DNA of 7,333 nucleotides from Pseudoselenomonas ruminantium. GTDB taxonomy: Bacteria > Bacillota > Negativicutes > Selenomonadales > Selenomonadaceae. Numbering within the stretch: position 1 is the stretch's first letter; every line of letters begins with the position of its first letter. The notes below the pieces were generated by a model. It did no database searches and was not told the origin of the DNA. It worked only from the letters and a program-made list of their open reading frames with translations. Location of the stretch: contig DJYL01000102.1 of assembly GCA_002448495.1 (NCBI GenBank), forward strand, positions 1-7,333, given 5' to 3'. The position numbers and the translations under genes are program-made. Positions 4,175-7,333 of this stretch are shown here, piece by piece.

Positions 4175-6700
4175 ATGGACAATAAGGAACGTCCTAAAAA
4201 TATTATAGTCAGGGGCGCTCGCGTGCATAATCTGAAAAATATTGATGTGGATATCCCCTTAGGCAAGTTGGTAGCCATTGCCGGGGTATCCGGCTCGGGA
4301 AAATCGTCTTTGGCGTTGGGCACCTTGTATGCGGAGGGCTCACGTCGTTATCTGGAGGCGCTGTCTACCTATACACGCCGCCGTATTACGCAGGCCGGCA
4401 AAGCCGATGTGGAAGAAATCCGTCATGTACCGGCGGCCTTGGCGCTTCATCAGCGTCCGGGGATTCCCGGTGTGCGCAGTACCTTTGGTACGGCGTCGGA
4501 ACTGTTGAACAGCCTGCGCCTGCTGTTTTCCCGCCTGGGCAGTCATACCTGTCCCAATGGGCATCTTTGTCCGCCCAATATGGATGTGGCGCTGATGCTG
4601 CCGACCAAATGCCCTATCTGCGGCGAGGAGTTTTACGGCCCCGGCGCTGAGGCCATGGCCTTTAATTCGGAAGGGGCCTGCCCGCATTGTTCAGGGACAG
4701 GGATTGTGCGTACAGTTGATGAGAGCAGCCTCGTGCCGGACGAAAGTCTGTCCATTGCAGAGGGGGCGGTGGCTCCGTGGCAGACGCTTATGTGGTCATT
4801 GATGAAGGATATTGCCAAGGAGATGGGCGTGCGGATTGATGTGCCTTTCCGTGATTTGACACCGGCGGAAAAGGATATTGTCTTTCATGGCCCTGCAGAG
4901 AAAAAGCATATCCTCTATGTCAATGAAAAGACCAATGTAGCTGCAGAAATGGATTTTACCTATTATAACGCGATTTATACGGTGGAAAATGCGTTGGCGA
5001 AAGTCAAAGATGAAAAGGGCATGAAGCGGGTCGAAAAATTCCTGCATGAAGCCGCCTGTCCGGAATGCGGGGGCACACGGCTGTCGGAGAAAGTGCGCTC
5101 GACCAAGCTGGCCGGGAAAAATTTGGCTGAGGCTACAGCCATGACTTTAGATGAACTGATTCCCTGGGTTAAGGCTGTGCCGGATACCCTGCCGCAGGAA
5201 ATGCGTCCTATGGCGGAAAGTATCAGCGAATCGTTTTTGGATAATGCCCGCAGGTTGAAGGAACTCGGTCTGGGATATCTGTCCCTTGACCGTGCCAGCA
5301 GCACACTGTCTACCGGCGAGCGCCAGCGCGTGCAGCTGGCCAGAGCTGTGCGCAATGAAACCACAGGGGTGCTTTATGTACTCGATGAGCCGAGTATTGG
5401 CCTGCATCCGGCCAATATCGAGGGACTTTTGGATGTGATTGACAGCTTGCTGCGCGACGGCAATTCCGTGGTTCTGGTCGATCATGATGTGCATGTATTG
5501 CAGAATGCTGATTATCTGATTGAACTGGGGCCGCTGGCTGGCAGTGAAGGGGGCAATTTGCTGTTCGCCGGAGACATGCAGGCGGCAGTAAACAGCAAAG
5601 TCTCCAAGATTGCTCCTTTTATGCGAGGCGGGGCAAATTGCAATTTGCGGCAGCGTACGTCTTGGGCAGAGATGTTTGCGTTGGGCACAATCCATTTGGA
5701 AACGAATCCGCTGCATACGGTAAAGCCCTTGCAGGCAGATATTCCCAAGGGCAGATTGACCGTGGTTACCGGTGTATCCGGTTCGGGCAAGACCACCATG
5801 GTGCTCGAATGTCTGCTGCCTGCATTAACGGCCAATGCGGAAGGCCGCAAGCTGCCGCCGCAGGTCAAGGCCATAACCGCCGCGGGCATACGCCGGGCTA
5901 ATCTGATTGATGCCTCGCCCATCGGCATCAATATCCGTTCCACGGTAGCGACATATAGTGGTGTACTTGATGAATTGCGCAAACTCTATGCCGGTACTGC
6001 CATGGCTAAAGAGAAAAAATGGAAGGCAGGAACTTTTTCCTATAATACGGGCAAGCTGCGCTGTCCGACTTGTGATGGCACGGGCCAGATTTCCCTCGAT
6101 GTGCAGTTCCTGCCCGATGTAACGATTACCTGCCCGGACTGCAATGGTCAGCGTTATAGCGAGGCAGTCAAAGAGGTACTTTGGCAGGCGGATGGTGCAG
6201 AGCGTGGCTATACTTTGCCGGAAATACTATCCTTGACCGTAAAAGAGGCGCTGCCGCTTTTTGCACATCAAAAAAAGATTAAGGGGAAACTTTCGACTTT
6301 GTATGACTTAGGTCTGGGCTATTTGACTTTGGGCGAAGATACACCTGCCCTCTCCGGTGGAGAAGCTCAACGCTTGAAACTGGCCAGTGAGATGGGACGT
6401 TCGCAGGCAGATTCTGTCTTTATCTTTGATGAGCCGACTATCGGCTTGCATCCGTTGGATGTGCAGGTACTTTTGCAGGTTTTTGACCGTCTGGTGGCTG
6501 CCGGTGCGACTGTGATTGTCATTGAGCATGATTTGGATGTAATCATCAATGCGGATTACCTGATTGATATGGGCCCGGAAGGCGGCGAAAAAGGCGGGCG
6601 TATCGTAGCCTGCGGCACGCCGGAAATGGCAGCAGAGAGCAAAGAGAGTATTACGGGAAAATATATCGCCAGAGAGGTAGGGCAGCAAAAAGTTTTATGA
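4175..6700 (+). CDS. uvrA2: Class II UvrA (UvrA2), UvrA-like ABC ATPase lacking the UvrB-binding domain
   Basis: 841 residues, about 100 shorter than normal UvrA (about 940). ATG at 4175 with GGAGGG 7 nt upstream. First ATPase half: Walker A GVSGSGKSS (37-45), signature LSTGERQR (378-385), Walker B VLYVLDEPSIGLH (399-411), H-loop DHD at 436-438. Second half: Walker A GVSGSGKTT (533-541), signature LSGGEAQR (727-734), Walker B FIFDEPTIGLH (749-759), EHD at 784-786. Zinc fingers C146-x2-C149 with C169-x2-C172, and C630-x2-C633 with C653-x2-C656. In standard UvrA about 118 residues that bind UvrB lie between the region of CPNGH (126-130) and the first zinc finger; here only about 15 residues separate them. 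This loss defines class II UvrA, which includes DrrC of the daunorubicin producer, a drug-resistance protein, and Deinococcus UvrA2. It should bind DNA and hydrolyse ATP but not load UvrB. The first signature departs from LSGGE; I believe this is normal for this subgroup. Probably co-transcribed with the LysR gene. Confidence 0.92.
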   Translation: MDNKERPKNIIVRGARVHNLKNIDVDIPLGKLVAIAGVSGSGKSSLALGTLYAEGSRRYLEALSTYTRRRITQAGKADVEEIRHVPAALALHQRPGIPGVRSTFGTASELLNSLRLLFSRLGSHTCPNGHLCPPNMDVALMLPTKCPICGEEFYGPGAEAMAFNSEGACPHCSGTGIVRTVDESSLVPDESLSIAEGAVAPWQTLMWSLMKDIAKEMGVRIDVPFRDLTPAEKDIVFHGPAEKKHILYVNEKTNVAAEMDFTYYNAIYTVENALAKVKDEKGMKRVEKFLHEAACPECGGTRLSEKVRSTKLAGKNLAEATAMTLDELIPWVKAVPDTLPQEMRPMAESISESFLDNARRLKELGLGYLSLDRASSTLSTGERQRVQLARAVRNETTGVLYVLDEPSIGLHPANIEGLLDVIDSLLRDGNSVVLVDHDVHVLQNADYLIELGPLAGSEGGNLLFAGDMQAAVNSKVSKIAPFMRGGANCNLRQRTSWAEMFALGTIHLETNPLHTVKPLQADIPKGRLTVVTGVSGSGKTTMVLECLLPALTANAEGRKLPPQVKAITAAGIRRANLIDASPIGINIRSTVATYSGVLDELRKLYAGTAMAKEKKWKAGTFSYNTGKLRCPTCDGTGQISLDVQFLPDVTITCPDCNGQRYSEAVKEVLWQADGAERGYTLPEILSLTVKEALPLFAHQKKIKGKLSTLYDLGLGYLTLGEDTPALSGGEAQRLKLASEMGRSQADSVFIFDEPTIGLHPLDVQVLLQVFDRLVAAGATVIVIEHDLDVIINADYLIDMGPEGGEKGGRIVACGTPEMAAESKESITGKYIAREVGQQKVL

Positions 6701-6704
6701 CTGT

Positions 6705-6729
6705 AAACGTTGACGGTTGTTATTTTTTA
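6705..6729 (+). terminator. Weak possible terminator after uvrA2
   Basis: Just after the uvrA2 stop, AAACG (6705-6709) and CGGTT (6714-6718) can pair around TTGA with one mismatch, followed by TGTTATTTTTT. The T-run is good but the stem is short and imperfect. It is the only candidate in the 34 bp between the convergent genes. Confidence 0.3.
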
Positions 6730-6734
6730 TACGG

Positions 6735-7333
6735 TCAGACTTTAAAATCCGGCTGGTCACGGTAGAAGTGCTGTAAAAGTTCAATAAAAGCATGCAGGGA
6801 TTTGCGCTTGTCGTTTTTATGGGTGTAGACACCGCAGGGAATGACCACATTGCTGTCAAAGTCGAGCCAGGCAAATTCGCTGTTATGGTCATTGAGGAAA
6901 CCCGGAGCCAGACAGATTCCTTTGTGGGCGGCCACATTGGTGAGGGTATTGTCATGGTCGGGACTGTTGAAATAATCCACATGAATTTCACTAATCATAC
7001 GTTGCTGCAAAGCACGCAGAGCGGGCGGGGAGCCGCCGCCTACCATAAGTGTCCGTCCTTTGAGGTCGCTGGGAGTAACCAGCGGCTTTTTTGTCAGGGC
7101 ATCATTTTTTTCGGTAATCAGGTAAATGCGGCTGTCAAAAAGATGGTGACAGGTCACATCCGGCACCCGTTTCATCGTGTACTCCATCGCAAAAGTCACG
7201 TCCTGTTCGCCTTGCAGGAAGGATTCCTGTCCGTGCTGCCAGTCAAAACTGGGAATGACATTGACTGTAGGGAAACTGCGGCTGAATTGCGCAATGACCT
7301 GCGGCAGAAAGTAGATGGCGGAACGAATCGGCA
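6735..7333 (-). CDS. LysR-family transcriptional regulator, C-terminal part (cut by window end)
   Basis: On the minus strand the frame is open from the window edge to TGA at 6735-6737, giving 198 residues. No start codon lies in the window; the GTG at 7199 is internal, since homologous coding sequence continues upstream of it (SAIYFLPQVIAQFSRSFPTV). What is present is a LysR-type effector domain: its first strand and helix (PIRSAIYFLPQVIAQFSRSFP), the FLQGEQDVTFAME segment where family members have a glycine/aspartate turn, LFDSRIYLITEKNDAL, and the return region VAAHKGICLAPGF followed by the final helix (SLHAFIELLQHFY). The DNA-binding domain is outside. It is convergent with uvrA2, 34 bp apart, so it belongs to another unit whose target, probably divergent from it, lies beyond the window. 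It is clearly different in sequence from the LysR protein at 3231-4160. Confidence 0.88.
   Translation of the reverse strand, partial: PIRSAIYFLPQVIAQFSRSFPTVNVIPSFDWQHGQESFLQGEQDVTFAMEYTMKRVPDVTCHHLFDSRIYLITEKNDALTKKPLVTPSDLKGRTLMVGGGSPPALRALQQRMISEIHVDYFNSPDHDNTLTNVAAHKGICLAPGFLNDHNSEFAWLDFDSNVVIPCGVYTHKNDKRKSLHAFIELLQHFYRDQPDFKV

Noticed and set aside
5147..5716. Minus-strand open frame of 189 codons inside uvrA2
   Set aside because: Antisense to the UvrA ATPase core; several similar overlapping antisense frames exist across the gene, as expected from its codon use.
7197..7199. GTG at 7199 as start of the last gene
   Set aside because: LysR effector-domain sequence continues in frame upstream to the window edge, so the gene is longer and only cut by the window.
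1..7333. CRISPR array, tRNA, rRNA or riboswitch
   Set aside because: No spaced direct repeats, cloverleaf arms or conserved riboswitch cores were seen on either strand.

Overview
The window looks like chromosomal accessory DNA from a bacterium of the Bacillota. Evidence for this is strong AGGAGG-type ribosome binding sites, sigma-A-like promoters with 17-bp spacers, TTG starts, and mid-range base composition in the genes with AT-rich intergenic regions. The Negativicutes (Selenomonas/Mitsuokella/Megasphaera-like) are my best guess, but this is inference and no rRNA or marker gene is present to confirm it.

Layout. (1) Positions 1-322 are the 3' end of an IS200/IS605-family element: the last 59 codons of tnpB, then the structured right end that in this family encodes the omega (reRNA) guide scaffold. 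(2) Positions 323-566 hold a plausible promoter partly built from the IS edge and a 56-codon orphan gene with a good ribosome binding site. (3) Positions 572-2040, minus strand, hold a MarR-family regulator gene and, downstream of it, an exported metallo-beta-lactamase-fold enzyme with the full ligand set of the B3-type lineage. Between them lie a strong intrinsic terminator that contains the marR stop codon, then a separate promoter for the hydrolase. That promoter is covered by a perfect 20-bp inverted repeat made of two GTTAAC-centred MarR-type operators. (4) Positions 2041-2288 are a gene graveyard: the marR promoter, the N-terminal 20 or so codons of a radical SAM protein, and a cysteine-rich scrap that may be the end of an iron-sulfur protein, joined out of frame. 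(5) Positions 2289-6700 are a divergent module: a cytoplasmic UlaG-like metallo-beta-lactamase-fold hydrolase on the minus strand, and on the plus strand a LysR-type regulator followed 14 bp later by a class II UvrA (UvrA2). The 150-bp divergent promoter region carries nested inverted repeats. (6) Positions 6735-7333, minus strand, are the effector domain of a second LysR-type regulator, truncated by the window edge and convergent with uvrA2.

How the parts may work together. Each hydrolase sits beside its own one-component transcription factor (MarR for the exported enzyme, LysR for the cytosolic one). The LysR gene is probably co-transcribed with a UvrA paralogue that has lost the UvrB-binding domain, an architecture known from DrrC-type drug-resistance UvrA proteins. 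My inference is a small-molecule or xenobiotic response neighbourhood: sensing, hydrolysis outside and inside the cell, and protection of DNA. The substrates cannot be told from the sequence. Nothing here is a CRISPR array, tRNA or rRNA.
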